NCBI GenBank assembly: GCA_020403245.1
Contig: JADBYA010000023.1
Span: 62,001 to 126,000 of the forward strand
Direction: 5' to 3'
DNA: 64,000 nucleotides
Origin: Flavobacterium sp.
GTDB taxonomy: Bacteria; Bacteroidota; Bacteroidia; Flavobacteriales; Flavobacteriaceae
Shown here: positions 16,115 to 25,513 of the stretch, in pieces
Layout: the number at the start of each line of letters is the position of its first letter
Position numbering within the stretch: position 1 is the stretch's first letter
The notes under the pieces: generated by a model
What the model saw: only the letters and a program-made list of their open reading frames with translations
What the model was told of the DNA's origin: nothing
Databases searched by the model: none
Program-made: the position numbers and the translations under genes

Positions 16115-17578
16115 TTACAACTTATTAATATAACTACTGTACAAATCTTTAAACTGATAGCCCTCTTCTACTCTGTCTTTACTCAGTTTATAATATTCTA
16201 CCAAACCCCAAAGCACGAATTCTTTGAAAAAATAACTGTCTTCGACAGGAATTTGTGGTTGGTATTTTTGGATTAAGTCTTCTAATGGTTTTACAGCGTC
16301 TAGTTGCATTTTGTACTCATCATCTGAAGCATCGTCTAACAATTCAAAACCTGTTTCTGTAAAAAACCATTCTAGAATTTTAGCATACGGACTGGCATCG
16401 ATATCTTTTTCTAATTTCTCAATTTTTGGAAAATACGCTGGGAAGAACGTATGAATGGCATCTCCTATCAAATGTTGCGCTACTTCTGCTGCGCCTTCTT
16501 GTTCGCCTTCATAGACCAATTCGACTTTTCCTGTAATAGCTGGAATAATTCCCATAAAATCGGATAAACGAACTGATGTTTTGTCTTCACCAGACTTTAA
16601 CGCACGTCTTTCGGCGGTACTTAATAAATTCTCATAGGCAGTAATGGTCATTCTAGCACTTACCCCACTTTTATTGTCAATAAACTCACTTTCTCGAGCT
16701 TCAAAGGCAATTTGCTCTAGCAAATCTTTGGCTAATGAAGGCACGTAAACAGAATCTGATTGCTCTTTGTCTAATTTAGCTTCTTGATGCGTAATGGTTC
16801 TGGCAACAGCAATGTTTTCGGGATAGTGTGTTAGGATTTGAGAACCTATTCTATCTTTCAAAGGAGTTACAATGCTACCACGGTTGGTATAATCTTCGGG
16901 GTTTGCTGTAAATACAAATTGCATATCTAGTGGCATTCGCAACTTAAATCCACGAATTTGAATATCGCCTTCTTGCAAAATATTAAAAAGTGCCACCTGA
17001 ATTCGAGCTTGCAAATCGGGCAACTCATTAATCACAAAAATACAACGGTTCGCACGTGGAATCATTCCAAAATGAATTACTCTGTCATCTGCATAAGATA
17101 GCTTCAAATTAGCCGCTTTGATTGGGTCGACATCGCCTATTAAGTCGGCAACAGTTACATCCGGTGTGGCGAGTTTTTCGGAAAAACGTTCGCTACGGTG
17201 CAACCAAGAAATTGGAGTATTATCGCCTTTTTCTGCTATCAAATTTTTGGCAAAGCGAGAAATGGGATTAAACGGGTCATCATTTATTTCTGAACCTTCT
17301 ACCACTGGAATGTATTCGTCTAACAATTCAATCATCTTTCGTGCTAATCGTGTTTTGGCTTGACCACGAAGTCCTAACAAATTAATGTTATGTCGCGATA
17401 ATATGGCACGCTCTAATTCGGGTATGACCGTATTTTCAAAACCGTGTACCCCTTCAAAAGTGGGTTTTCCTGATTTTATTTTTTTTCGAAGATTATCTCT
17501 CAACTCGTCTTTGATACTTCTTGAAATGTAACCTGATTGTTTTAATCCACCTAATGTTGTTATGTTTTCTGTTTTCAT
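16115..17578 (-). CDS. MoxR/Mg-chelatase-like AAA+ ATPase
   Basis: A 487-residue ATPase read from ATG 17578. The longer frame to 17638 runs through a hairpin and adds unlikely residues. Walker A is GLRGQAKT at residues 69-76, Walker B FVINE near 181-185, and the sensor region is FVFTANPEDY. A helical C-terminal lid and a roughly 180-residue extension follow. It resembles BchI/MoxR-type AAA+ proteins often mislabelled magnesium chelatase; no chlorophyll or cobaltochelatase genes are near. The partner is the upstream vWA gene (17768-18886), a pairing that usually drives remodelling or metal-insertion of a third protein. The target is unknown. Confidence 0.88.
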   Translation of the reverse strand: MKTENITTLGGLKQSGYISRSIKDELRDNLRKKIKSGKPTFEGVHGFENTVIPELERAILSRHNINLLGLRGQAKTRLARKMIELLDEYIPVVEGSEINDDPFNPISRFAKNLIAEKGDNTPISWLHRSERFSEKLATPDVTVADLIGDVDPIKAANLKLSYADDRVIHFGMIPRANRCIFVINELPDLQARIQVALFNILQEGDIQIRGFKLRMPLDMQFVFTANPEDYTNRGSIVTPLKDRIGSQILTHYPENIAVARTITHQEAKLDKEQSDSVYVPSLAKDLLEQIAFEARESEFIDNKSGVSARMTITAYENLLSTAERRALKSGEDKTSVRLSDFMGIIPAITGKVELVYEGEQEGAAEVAQHLIGDAIHTFFPAYFPKIEKLEKDIDASPYAKILEWFFTETGFELLDDASDDEYKMQLDAVKPLEDLIQKYQPQIPVEDSYFFKEFVLWGLVEYYKLSKDRVEEGYQFKDLYSSYINKL

Positions 17579-17627
17579 TTTACTTATTTTTGGAGCACGA
17601 TGTTTACAATGTTTTTTCACAAAACTT

Positions 17628-17772
17628 CCTGCCACCAAGCAGGGTTCAGAAAGTTATTTTTTTCTATTTTACTTCGTACTTCGTATTTTGTTCATCGTAC
17701 TTTCTATTTTCTTTTCTCTATTCTCTATTTTCTTTTTTCTTTTTTCTATTTTCTATTTTCTTTTCTCTTATT
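17628..17772. repeat. Low-complexity TTCTATTTTC island with a small hairpin
   Basis: CCTGC-CACCAA-GCAGG (17628-17643) is followed by many imperfect TTCTATTTTCTTTT words up to the stop of the vWA gene. It fills the 189-base gap between the two genes, which read in the same direction. Confidence 0.6.
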
Positions 17773-18886
17773 TAATCTTCTTCTTCCTATTCGTTTCATA
17801 ATCCTCAAAAATCATTTCGCCTAATCCTTTGAGTCCTGTATAAAATGCTTTTCCCTGATTGGCTTCCGTAAAACGGTTGACAAATTTTTGCAGATATGTA
17901 TCATTGGCAATCATGAAGGTGGTGATTGGAATGTGCAACTTCCTAGCTTGTGCCGCTTGATTGTAGCATTGCTCCACGATATATTGGTCTAATCCGTTAC
18001 TGTTCATATAATATTCGCCATTTTTTTCACGAATGCAACTCGGTTTTCCATCGGTAATCATAAAAATTTGTTTGTTGGTATTGCGTTTTCTGCGCAGCAT
18101 ATCCATCGCCAATTGTAATCCGGCAACGGTGTTGGTATGATATGGACCTACTTTTAAATAAGGCAAATCTTTAATAGCTATGGGCCATGCATCGTTTCCA
18201 AAAACTAAAATATCAATGGTATCTTTGGGATAGCGAGTAGTGATTAGTTCTGCCAATGCCATGGCTACTTTTTTGGCTGGAGTAATTCGGTCTTCGCCAT
18301 ATAAAATCATGCTATGGCTGATGTCAATCATCAACACCGTACTCATTTGGGCTTTGAATTTTGATTCTTCTACTACCAAATCATTTTCGGTTAATCGAAA
18401 TTCATCTGCACCATTATTGATTTGAGCATTTTTCAAACTTTCGGTCAATGAAATGCTTTCCAAACTATCGCCAAAATGATATTCTCTGAATTCACCCGTT
18501 TGTTCATCGCCATTTCCAGAATGTTTTGTTTTGTGATTTCCTGTTCCTGAGCGTTTGAGATTACCAAAAATTTGGTCTAATGCTTGTTGTCGAATAGCTC
18601 GTTCTGTTTTAGCAGTAATTCCAGTCCCCGATGTTCCATCGTCTTTTAGTTCCTCACGGATATAGCCTTTTTTCTTTAAATCTTCAATAAAGTCGTCGAT
18701 GGTATAACTGGAATCGGTGAGTTTATATTCAACATCCAATTGCCGTAACCAATCAATAGCTTCATCAAAATCCCCCGAAGTATGCGTAATTAACTCTTTA
18801 AAAATTTCAAATAGTTTATCAAAGGGAGATTGAAAAGGTGCTTCGTATTTTTTGAATAAAAATCCTTTTTTGATACTTTTTTCCAT
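17768..18886 (-). CDS. vWA domain protein, partner of the AAA+ ATPase
   Basis: A 372-residue protein. The N-terminal 150 residues are helical and charged. The vWA domain starts near residue 178 with a MIDAS motif of the DxSxS type (VLMIDISHSMILYGED), followed by the threonine-containing loop (NTVAGLQLAMDMLRRKR) and the MITDGKPSC strand, completing the metal site. MoxR-type ATPases usually act with vWA proteins, as BchI with BchD or RavA with ViaA. It is upstream of its ATPase on the same strand, separated by a repeat-filled gap. The C-terminal RKKKIK is coded at the edge of that repeat. Confidence 0.87.
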   Translation of the reverse strand: MEKSIKKGFLFKKYEAPFQSPFDKLFEIFKELITHTSGDFDEAIDWLRQLDVEYKLTDSSYTIDDFIEDLKKKGYIREELKDDGTSGTGITAKTERAIRQQALDQIFGNLKRSGTGNHKTKHSGNGDEQTGEFREYHFGDSLESISLTESLKNAQINNGADEFRLTENDLVVEESKFKAQMSTVLMIDISHSMILYGEDRITPAKKVAMALAELITTRYPKDTIDILVFGNDAWPIAIKDLPYLKVGPYHTNTVAGLQLAMDMLRRKRNTNKQIFMITDGKPSCIREKNGEYYMNSNGLDQYIVEQCYNQAAQARKLHIPITTFMIANDTYLQKFVNRFTEANQGKAFYTGLKGLGEMIFEDYETNRKKKIK

Positions 18887-19064
18887 AGTGTATAAAATTA
18901 GTATATAAACTTTATAATCGTGTTGAAACGACTATTAATTTTTAGTTAAAGTCTAATATAAGTAGTGTTGGGTATAGTGATTTAAAAAAAACAACCTAAA
19001 CTCTTTCTATTACTTTAGGGCTAACCAAATAAATTATTTAGTTTTACCAACTATAAAAAAGCTT

Positions 19065-19637
19065 ATGTCCTCCGATTACATCAACGATGAAAAATTCACA
19101 GCTATCGCCTTTTTAGAAGCTGATATCAAATACAAAGAGTATGAAAATTGTAGTTTTTACAATTGTGATTTCACCAATTGTATTTTTCAAACCGTAACTT
19201 TTATCGATTGTAATTTTTTTGATTGCAACTTTAAGGATACTAAAATCAATTATGTATCGTTACGCGGAGTACAATTTACCAAATGCGATTTTACCGCTGT
19301 TAATTTTGCCATGACTGACCAAGTAATTTATGAATTTCACTTTAAAGATTGTTTGTTAGATTATGCCAAATTCTATGCCTTGAAGCTAAAGAAAATGCAG
19401 TTTATCAATTGCAGTATGATTTCAGTTGATTTTATGGCAAGTGATTTAACCGAAGCCGTTTTTGATAATTGCAATCTAAGACGAGCTGTATTTATTGATA
19501 CGATTGCTAATAAAACTGATTTTTATACCAGTTATGATTATACGATTGACCCAGAAAAAAACAAACTTAAAAAAGCTATTTTCTCAACCGATGGTTTAAA
19601 GGGGTTATTGGAAAAATATGATTTAGTAATTAAATAA
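19065..19637 (+). CDS. Pentapeptide repeat protein
   Basis: A 190-residue protein made almost entirely of pentapeptide repeats of the A(D/N)LXX class, seen as NCSFYNCDFTNCIF, FIDCNFFDCNF and DNCNLRRAVF, predicted to form a right-handed four-sided beta helix. Central F/L positions alternate regularly with a break near residue 105. Length is close to Qnr/MfpA DNA-mimic proteins, but many pentapeptide proteins have other roles, so quinolone protection is only a possibility. The C-terminal 30 residues are helical (TDGLKGLLEKYDLVIK). Its end overlaps the convergent ATPase gene by 8 bases. Confidence 0.87.
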   Translation: MSSDYINDEKFTAIAFLEADIKYKEYENCSFYNCDFTNCIFQTVTFIDCNFFDCNFKDTKINYVSLRGVQFTKCDFTAVNFAMTDQVIYEFHFKDCLLDYAKFYALKLKKMQFINCSMISVDFMASDLTEAVFDNCNLRRAVFIDTIANKTDFYTSYDYTIDPEKNKLKKAIFSTDGLKGLLEKYDLVIK

Positions 19638-20304
19638 TTCTGCCATCTTCCATCGTTATTATTCTATTGGTTCTTTTAGCAAAATCATTATCATGCGTAA
19701 CGATGAGCATAGTTTGATTGTGTTCTAAAGTCAATTTTTTGAAAATATCAAAAACCAAATCGCTGTTCTTTTTATCTAAATTTCCTGTTGGTTCATCACC
19801 CATTATAATTAATGGATTGTTAATCAATGCTCTGGCAATAGCAACACGTTGTTTTTGCCCACCACTCAACTGATTGGGCATCTTTAGGGCTTGATCTTCC
19901 ATATCTAATGTTCGCAAATGTTCTATGGCATCGTGTTCAATTTCTTTTTCAGAGCGAATTCCTAGTTTCATTCCGGGTAGCATGACATTTTTTAGCACGC
20001 TGTATTCCGATAGTAAATAGTGAAACTGAAACACAAAGCCAATTTTTTCATTTCTGAGTTGGGCCAATTCTTTATCGGGTTTTCCTGTAATGCGTTCTTC
20101 ATGGATATATAACTCGCCTTCATAATCGGTATCCATAGTAGAAAGCAAATACAACAGGGTCGATTTCCCGCAACCTGATTTTCCAACAATAGAAACAAAT
20201 TCACCATGATTTATATTCATATCTATTTCTTTCAACACCTTAAATTTTATGGGGTCGTAAAAGTATTTGGTTAACTTTTTAGTTTCTAGGACACTGTTGC
20301 TCAT
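19630..20304 (-). CDS. ABC transporter ATP-binding protein (LolD/MacB class)
   Basis: A 224-residue ATPase. Walker A GKSGCGKST is at residues 41-49, the signature LSGGQKQRVAIARA near 143, and Walker B with D-loop LIIMGDEPTGNLD near 164. This short type with DEPTGNLD serves FtsX-fold permeases that act as mechanotransmission or lipoprotein transporters. It is 4 bases downstream of the permease and completes the adaptor-permease-ATPase operon (22659 to 19630). Confidence 0.93.
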   Translation of the reverse strand: MSNSVLETKKLTKYFYDPIKFKVLKEIDMNINHGEFVSIVGKSGCGKSTLLYLLSTMDTDYEGELYIHEERITGKPDKELAQLRNEKIGFVFQFHYLLSEYSVLKNVMLPGMKLGIRSEKEIEHDAIEHLRTLDMEDQALKMPNQLSGGQKQRVAIARALINNPLIIMGDEPTGNLDKKNSDLVFDIFKKLTLEHNQTMLIVTHDNDFAKRTNRIITMEDGRII

Positions 20305-20308
20305 TTTT

Positions 20309-21565
20309 TTATTTACCTCGAATAATATCTACTGGATCAACTTTACTAGCTTTAAGCGCTGGGAATAAACCTGCAATAAATGTTGTTACTAATGCAAATG
20401 AAATTCCAATTATATAAAACATTGGATTATAATTTATGGGATAAGTAGTTATTGTTGGTAGCGCTGCCGTATTAAAAGGAATGTTGTCTATGATTGTGGT
20501 GAAAAAAAATCCGAAAAGTAAACCAAAAACACCACCAGTAATACCAATAATCATAGAAAGGGAAATGAATATCCACTTCACATCATTTCCCGAAAATCCG
20601 GTAGCTTTAAGAATGGCAATACTATCCATCTTTTCAAAAATCATCATATTTAAGATGTTATAAATTCCAAATCCGGCCACAATTAATAATACAATGCCAA
20701 CAGCATAAGAAATAATGCTCCTAACAGAACTACCTGTTTCAAACTGAGAATTGGCTGTTTGATAATCAATGGCATCTAATTCAAATTTATTATGAAACTC
20801 CTTTGCTAAAGCTGGTGCCGAGGTGATATCGAATAATTTTATTTGAATATCTGTAATATAATTTGTGGCTTCGCCTAATAGTTTTTGGGCTGTAGCTAAA
20901 GAGGTATAACTACTGATATCGTCAATTTCTGCAATGCCAATTTGGGAAATACCAACAATTTTTAAGGAAGCTAAATTTCCTTTGGCAGTTGTGATTTTTA
21001 TAATATCGCCTTTAACCAAAAGCATTTTATCGGCCAATCCTTTTCCAATAATGATACTGTTGTTTTGAACTAAGTCGGCTATTTTACCTTCTATAATATA
21101 ATCGCTTAGAGTGAATAATTTTTCTTCTGCTGGAACATCAATTCCGTTAATTATTCCAGAAATTTCTATGGTCCCAGAATTAAAAAAAACGGGTGTAGTT
21201 ATTTTTGGAGCTACATCAATGATACGATTATCTTGTTTTAAATTATGAATGATTGTCTTGCTGTTGTAAATAGATTTACCTCTATCTTTTGGCTTTATAG
21301 ACGCGATAAAGTTAATGTCATTTTTATATTTACTAGACAGAGTTACAGGCTGATTTTCAGAAGGTTTGATTTCGTTATATAAACGAACATGTGGTGTTCT
21401 GTTGAGCATTAATCCATCGAGTAAATCATTCAATCCATTCATAAAACTTACTAATGAAATAAACATGGCGATACCAAAAGTGACTCCGACTGCGGCAACA
21501 ATTGTTTGTTTCAATCGGGCACGAAGCAAATGAATAGCTATGTTTAAAATAAGTTTAAAGTTCAT
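20309..21565 (-). CDS. ABC transporter permease, FtsX/MacB type
   Basis: A 418-residue membrane protein with the MacB/LolE layout: one N-terminal helix (TIVAAVGVTFGIAMFISLVSF), a large periplasmic domain (residues about 45-285), then three helices (from IISYAVGIVLLIVAGFGIYN). The C-terminal end FPALKASKVDPVDIIRGK is the classical MacB/FtsX tail. Its ATG overlaps the stop of the adaptor gene by one base (TAATG). With the ATPase and adaptor it should form a tripartite efflux or envelope-export complex; the cargo is unknown. Confidence 0.92.
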   Translation of the reverse strand: MNFKLILNIAIHLLRARLKQTIVAAVGVTFGIAMFISLVSFMNGLNDLLDGLMLNRTPHVRLYNEIKPSENQPVTLSSKYKNDINFIASIKPKDRGKSIYNSKTIIHNLKQDNRIIDVAPKITTPVFFNSGTIEISGIINGIDVPAEEKLFTLSDYIIEGKIADLVQNNSIIIGKGLADKMLLVKGDIIKITTAKGNLASLKIVGISQIGIAEIDDISSYTSLATAQKLLGEATNYITDIQIKLFDITSAPALAKEFHNKFELDAIDYQTANSQFETGSSVRSIISYAVGIVLLIVAGFGIYNILNMMIFEKMDSIAILKATGFSGNDVKWIFISLSMIIGITGGVFGLLFGFFFTTIIDNIPFNTAALPTITTYPINYNPMFYIIGISFALVTTFIAGLFPALKASKVDPVDIIRGK

Positions 21566-22659
21566 TATCTCGGTTTGTAAATGGTTTCCTCTGAACTTAA
21601 TCCACTCAAAATTTCAACATTCTGATAATCGTTTAAACCAATTTTTACTTTGCGTTTTTCATCTTCATTAACCAAAACATACTCATCGTTTATGAGATAA
21701 CTTCTAGGAATGGTCAAAACATTCTTTTTGGTTTGTATAATGATATTGGCTTCAGCTGTAAGATTGGGATATAATTTTAAGGGTGGAGTATCAAAATGAG
21801 CTTCTATTTTAAAAGTTCTAGAACGTTCGTCCATAATGGGATAAATTTTATCTACTGTCGCGTCAAAAGCTTTTCCTTTGTAACTGTCCAAAGTAACCAC
21901 TATTTTTTGACCTAAAATGACGCTAACCATATCATATTCATCAACATACAATTCTAATACATAGGCATTCTTCTTTCCGATAACTGCTAAAGGCAATTGT
22001 GGTGTTATTAAAGTTCCTTCTTTTACTAAAACATCAAACAACTCTCCAGAAAATGCACTTTTAACCTCAAAGTCGCTTTGTGATTTTTCGTTGATTTTTA
22101 GGTTATTACTATTTCGATATTGATCATTTTTTAGTTGAATTCTCAATTGTGATAATTGTTTTAAAGCAGCATCATAATTGGATTTTGAGTTCTTATAGGC
22201 GAGTTCTACTCGTTCGTACTCTACTTCCGAAATAATATTATATTGTTTGATGTTTTTATTGCGATTATACACTGATTGATCAAGTGCTAATTTGTCTTTG
22301 GCTGCCTGAACCTTCGTTTCCATTTCAGCAATTTTATCTTGAACATAACGACTATTTTCGTTACTCAATTGGTAGGTTAAACGAGCATTCGCGGTAGTAA
22401 GCGATGCTTTATCACTTTCTATTTGAAATAGTGATTGTCCTTTAGTAATAGTTTGCCCTGCGGTTACATTGATTTTCTGTAAAACACCATTGACACTCGA
22501 ATAAACAGTATATTGATTTTCTGATTTTACAATACCTGAAGCATAAACACTTTGGGTTATAGTACCTATGGTAGGTTTTAATTCGTCTTTGTCTTTTTTA
22601 GAACAAGAAACTATAAGTAGTAAAGAGAAATAGAATAGAATTTTAAAACATTTCATCAA
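21565..22659 (-). CDS. HlyD/MacA-family periplasmic adaptor lipoprotein
   Basis: A 364-residue membrane fusion protein. The N-terminus ends in a lipobox (LLLIVSCSKKDKD), so it is probably an inner-membrane-anchored lipoprotein. A biotinyl-lipoyl-like half (SSVNGVLQKINVTAGQTITKG) is followed by a coiled-coil hairpin (about residues 85-170), the second lipoyl half, and beta-barrel domains (PNLTAEANIIIQTKKNVLTIP). It opens the MacAB-like operon. A TAAATTTG -7 box (22685-22692 on this strand) lies upstream. Confidence 0.9.
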   Translation of the reverse strand: MMKCFKILFYFSLLLIVSCSKKDKDELKPTIGTITQSVYASGIVKSENQYTVYSSVNGVLQKINVTAGQTITKGQSLFQIESDKASLTTANARLTYQLSNENSRYVQDKIAEMETKVQAAKDKLALDQSVYNRNKNIKQYNIISEVEYERVELAYKNSKSNYDAALKQLSQLRIQLKNDQYRNSNNLKINEKSQSDFEVKSAFSGELFDVLVKEGTLITPQLPLAVIGKKNAYVLELYVDEYDMVSVILGQKIVVTLDSYKGKAFDATVDKIYPIMDERSRTFKIEAHFDTPPLKLYPNLTAEANIIIQTKKNVLTIPRSYLINDEYVLVNEDEKRKVKIGLNDYQNVEILSGLSSEETIYKPR

Positions 22660-22733
22660 GTTGGCATTTATTGATTTTTGACTCTCAAATTTACAACAAT
22701 TCCATCAGTAAAAATGAAACATTTATCATATAA

Positions 22734-22763
22734 AAAAGCCCTCAAAGGAATTTTTGAAGGCTT
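22734..22763 (-). terminator. Terminator of glyA
   Basis: On the minus strand AAGCCTTCAAA and TTTGAGGGCTT form a stem followed by T residues, 24 bases after the glyA stop. Confidence 0.8.
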
Positions 22764-22786
22764 ACATATTCTTTATAAACAATTCA

Positions 22787-24061
22787 CTAATAAACAAAAA
22801 TCGCTCTTTCGCTCATCATTTCGTTTACTTCATCAGCTACTTGTTCGATAACCGCTTCATTAGTATGATTAAGCAATACTCTATCAATCATATCAACAAT
22901 GGTTTCCATATCTTTTTCTACTAAGCCACGAGTAGTAATAGCAGGAGTTCCAATACGAATTCCCGAAGTGATGAATGGCGATTTATCATCAAATGGCACC
23001 ATATTCTTGTTTACTGTAATCTCTGCTTTTACCAATGCATTTTCGGCTTCTTTACCAGTGATGTTTTTATTTCTTAAATCAATGAGCATCATGTGATTGT
23101 CTGTTCCTCCCGAAATTAAATGATAACCTCTATTTATAAAGGCAGCAGCCATAGCTTTTGCATTTTTTTGTACTTGCATGGAATAATGGAAAAACTCATC
23201 GGTCAGTGCTTCTCCAAATGCTATCGCTTTTGCCGCAATAATGTGCATTAACGGTCCACCTTGATTTCCTGGAAAAACAGCTAAATCTAATAAAGTAGAC
23301 ATCATTCTGATTTCTCCTTTTGGTGTAGTCAATCCCCAAGGATTTTCAAAATCTTTCCCCATCATAATCAATCCACCACGTGGTCCGCGCAATGTTTTAT
23401 GAGTTGTAGTGGTTACAATATGACAATGCGGAATTGGATCATTCATTAATCCTTTGGCAATCAAACCGGCTGGGTGAGAAATATCGGCTAATAAAAGTGC
23501 GCCAACACTATCGGCAATCACTCTAAATCGCTCAAAATCCATATCACGACAATAAGCTGAAGCACCAGCAATAATCATTTTTGGTTTTTCACGAGTTGCA
23601 ATTTCTTGAATTTTATCATAGTCAAAACGACCAGTTGCTGCTTCTACACCATAAAAAGAAGGTGTATATAATTTTCCTGAAAAATTAACTGGAGAACCAT
23701 GCGTTAAATGGCCACCATGAGATAAGTCAAAACCAAGAATTTTATCACCCGGTTGTAAACATGCTGAAAAAACAGCAGTATTCGCTTGAGAACCAGAATG
23801 CGGTTGCACGTTAGCGTAAGCTGCACCAAACAACGCTTTGGCTCTATCAATAGCAATTTGTTCGACTATATCTACTACTTCACAACCACCATAATAACGT
23901 TTACCCGGATAGCCCTCGGCATATTTATTTGTTAAAACAGAACCTGCAGCTTCCATCACTTCATCACTCACAAAGTTCTCTGATGCAATTAGTTCAATTC
24001 CGTGAATTTGTCTGTCTTGTTCCTCAAGAATAAGGTCAAAAATTTGTTTGTCGCGTTGCAT
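22787..24061 (-). CDS. glyA: Serine hydroxymethyltransferase
   Basis: A 424-residue PLP enzyme, normal length, that interconverts serine and glycine with transfer of a one-carbon unit to tetrahydrofolate. Typical blocks are [11 protein letters not shown] near residue 22, [15 protein letters not shown] near 45, and the PLP-lysine in [14 protein letters not shown] near 225. It is divergent from fahA. A TAATTTTG box (24088-24095) lies about 27 bases upstream on its strand. gcvT, its functional neighbour in glycine/one-carbon metabolism, is close by on the other strand. Confidence 0.97.
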   Translation of the reverse strand: MQRDKQIFDLILEEQDRQIHGIELIASENFVSDEVMEAAGSVLTNKYAEGYPGKRYYGGCEVVDIVEQIAIDRAKALFGAAYANVQPHSGSQANTAVFSACLQPGDKILGFDLSHGGHLTHGSPVNFSGKLYTPSFYGVEAATGRFDYDKIQEIATREKPKMIIAGASAYCRDMDFERFRVIADSVGALLLADISHPAGLIAKGLMNDPIPHCHIVTTTTHKTLRGPRGGLIMMGKDFENPWGLTTPKGEIRMMSTLLDLAVFPGNQGGPLMHIIAAKAIAFGEALTDEFFHYSMQVQKNAKAMAAAFINRGYHLISGGTDNHMMLIDLRNKNITGKEAENALVKAEITVNKNMVPFDDKSPFITSGIRIGTPAITTRGLVEKDMETIVDMIDRVLLNHTNEAVIEQVADEVNEMMSERAIFVY

Positions 24062-24104
24062 TTGAAATTATTTCGATTAATTGTGTTCAAAATTACAAAA
24101 ATGG

Positions 24105-24135
24105 TTTGGTAAATTAATAGGAAATGATATATTTG
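24105..24135 (+). promoter_or_regulatory. Promoter of fahA
   Basis: TTTG (24105-24108), 19 bases, TATATTTG (24128-24135): a consensus Bacteroidota promoter, with the ATG 33 bases further on. Confidence 0.7.
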
Positions 24136-24168
24136 ATTACTTAATTTTTCAACAAACATAAAGAACGA

Positions 24169-25455
24169 ATGATGCCTATAAATACTAACAATCCGAAACG
24201 AAAATCATGGATTACTGTTCCTAATAACAGTGACTTCCCCATACAAAACATTCCTTTTGGAGTTTTTTTAACCAAAGAAGATGTGATCACTATTGGGACT
24301 CGAATAGGTGATTATGCGATTGATTTAGGAGCTTTACAGCAATTAAATTATTTCGAAGGCATCGAATTGACCGATGATATGTTCATGCAAGATACTTTGA
24401 ATGATTTTATCTCTGATGGCAAGAAAACCTGGCGATTAGTTAGAAATCGAATTGGAGACATTTTCGATAGCAACAATCCTAAACTTAGAGATAATAAAGA
24501 ACACCGAGATATTGTAATCTTCAAAATGGAAGATGTAGAAATGCAGCTTCCGGTTTTAATTGGAGATTACACCGATTTTTATTCGAGTAAAGAACACGCT
24601 ACCAATGTTGGAAAAATGTTCCGTGATCCCGAAAATGCTTTATTGCCTAATTGGCTTCATATTCCTGTTGGCTATCACGGAAGAAGCTCAACCATTGTGC
24701 CGTCTGGAATTCCGGTACATCGTCCGATGGGACAAACGTTACCTACCGGCGAAAGCACACCCGTATTTGGACCATCACGTTCTATCGACTTTGAACTTGA
24801 AACTGCTTTCATCACAACAGATGCCAACGTAATGGGCGAAAATATTCCAATTAACGAAGCGGAAGATTATATTTTTGGAATGGTATTATTAAACGATTGG
24901 AGTGCAAGAGATATTCAAAAATGGGAATATGTGCCCCTTGGACCATTCTTGGCTAAAAACTTTGCTTCCTCTATTTCACCATGGATTGTTACTATGGATG
25001 CTTTAGAACCTTTTAGAACCAAAGGTCCTAATCAAGAACCAATGCCACTTCCCTATTTACAACAAAAGGGGAAACATACCTATGACATTAATTTAGAAGT
25101 GTATATCGAGCCTGAAAACGTTGCTCCTACTTTAGTTTCTAAATCTAATTTCAAATATATGTATTGGTCAATGTCGCAACAATTAGCGCATCACACTTCA
25201 AATGGTTGTCGCGTAAATTCTGGTGACATGATGGGTTCTGGAACTATTTCTGGTCCTACACAAGATAGCTTTGGCTCTATGCTCGAATTAACTTGGGGTG
25301 GAAAAAATCCGATTAAAATGAATGACGGTTCCGAACGTAAGTTCATCAATGATAACGATACTGTAATTATGAAAGGATATTGTCAAAATAGTTCTGTGCG
25401 TATTGGCTTTGGCGAAGTTTCAAGTAAATTATTGCCACCCTTCGTTAGAAAATAA
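24169..25455 (+). CDS. fahA: Fumarylacetoacetase
   Basis: A 428-residue protein matching eukaryotic-type fumarylacetoacetate hydrolases: an N-terminal SH3-like domain (SDFPIQNIPFGVF), DYTDFYSSKEHATNVG with metal and active-site residues near 125, VGYHGRSSTIVPSG near 170, and NDWSARDIQKWEYVPLGPFL near 243. It cleaves fumarylacetoacetate to fumarate and acetoacetate, the last step of tyrosine and phenylalanine breakdown. The start may be the first or second ATG. gcvT follows in the same direction after 58 bases of simple-sequence DNA. Confidence 0.95.
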   Translation: MMPINTNNPKRKSWITVPNNSDFPIQNIPFGVFLTKEDVITIGTRIGDYAIDLGALQQLNYFEGIELTDDMFMQDTLNDFISDGKKTWRLVRNRIGDIFDSNNPKLRDNKEHRDIVIFKMEDVEMQLPVLIGDYTDFYSSKEHATNVGKMFRDPENALLPNWLHIPVGYHGRSSTIVPSGIPVHRPMGQTLPTGESTPVFGPSRSIDFELETAFITTDANVMGENIPINEAEDYIFGMVLLNDWSARDIQKWEYVPLGPFLAKNFASSISPWIVTMDALEPFRTKGPNQEPMPLPYLQQKGKHTYDINLEVYIEPENVAPTLVSKSNFKYMYWSMSQQLAHHTSNGCRVNSGDMMGSGTISGPTQDSFGSMLELTWGGKNPIKMNDGSERKFINDNDTVIMKGYCQNSSVRIGFGEVSSKLLPPFVRK

Positions 25456-25459
25456 ACTT

Positions 25460-25500
25460 ACTAAATTCCAAATTAAAAAATCCAAATTCCAAGTTTAAAA
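25460..25500. repeat. Short AAATTCCAA-type repeat island
   Basis: Three or so imperfect copies of an A/T-rich word containing TTCCAA or TCCAAA, between fahA and gcvT. Confidence 0.45.
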
Positions 25501-25513
25501 CCATACAATTGAA

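Noticed and set aside
16115..17578. Magnesium chelatase in a pigment pathway
   Set aside because: There are no bch, chl or cob genes around it; the MoxR-type label with vWA partner is safer.
17521..17824. Overlapping plus-strand ORFs rich in F, L and S
   Set aside because: They arise from the TTCTATTTTC simple repeat in several frames at once and have no start context or family motif.
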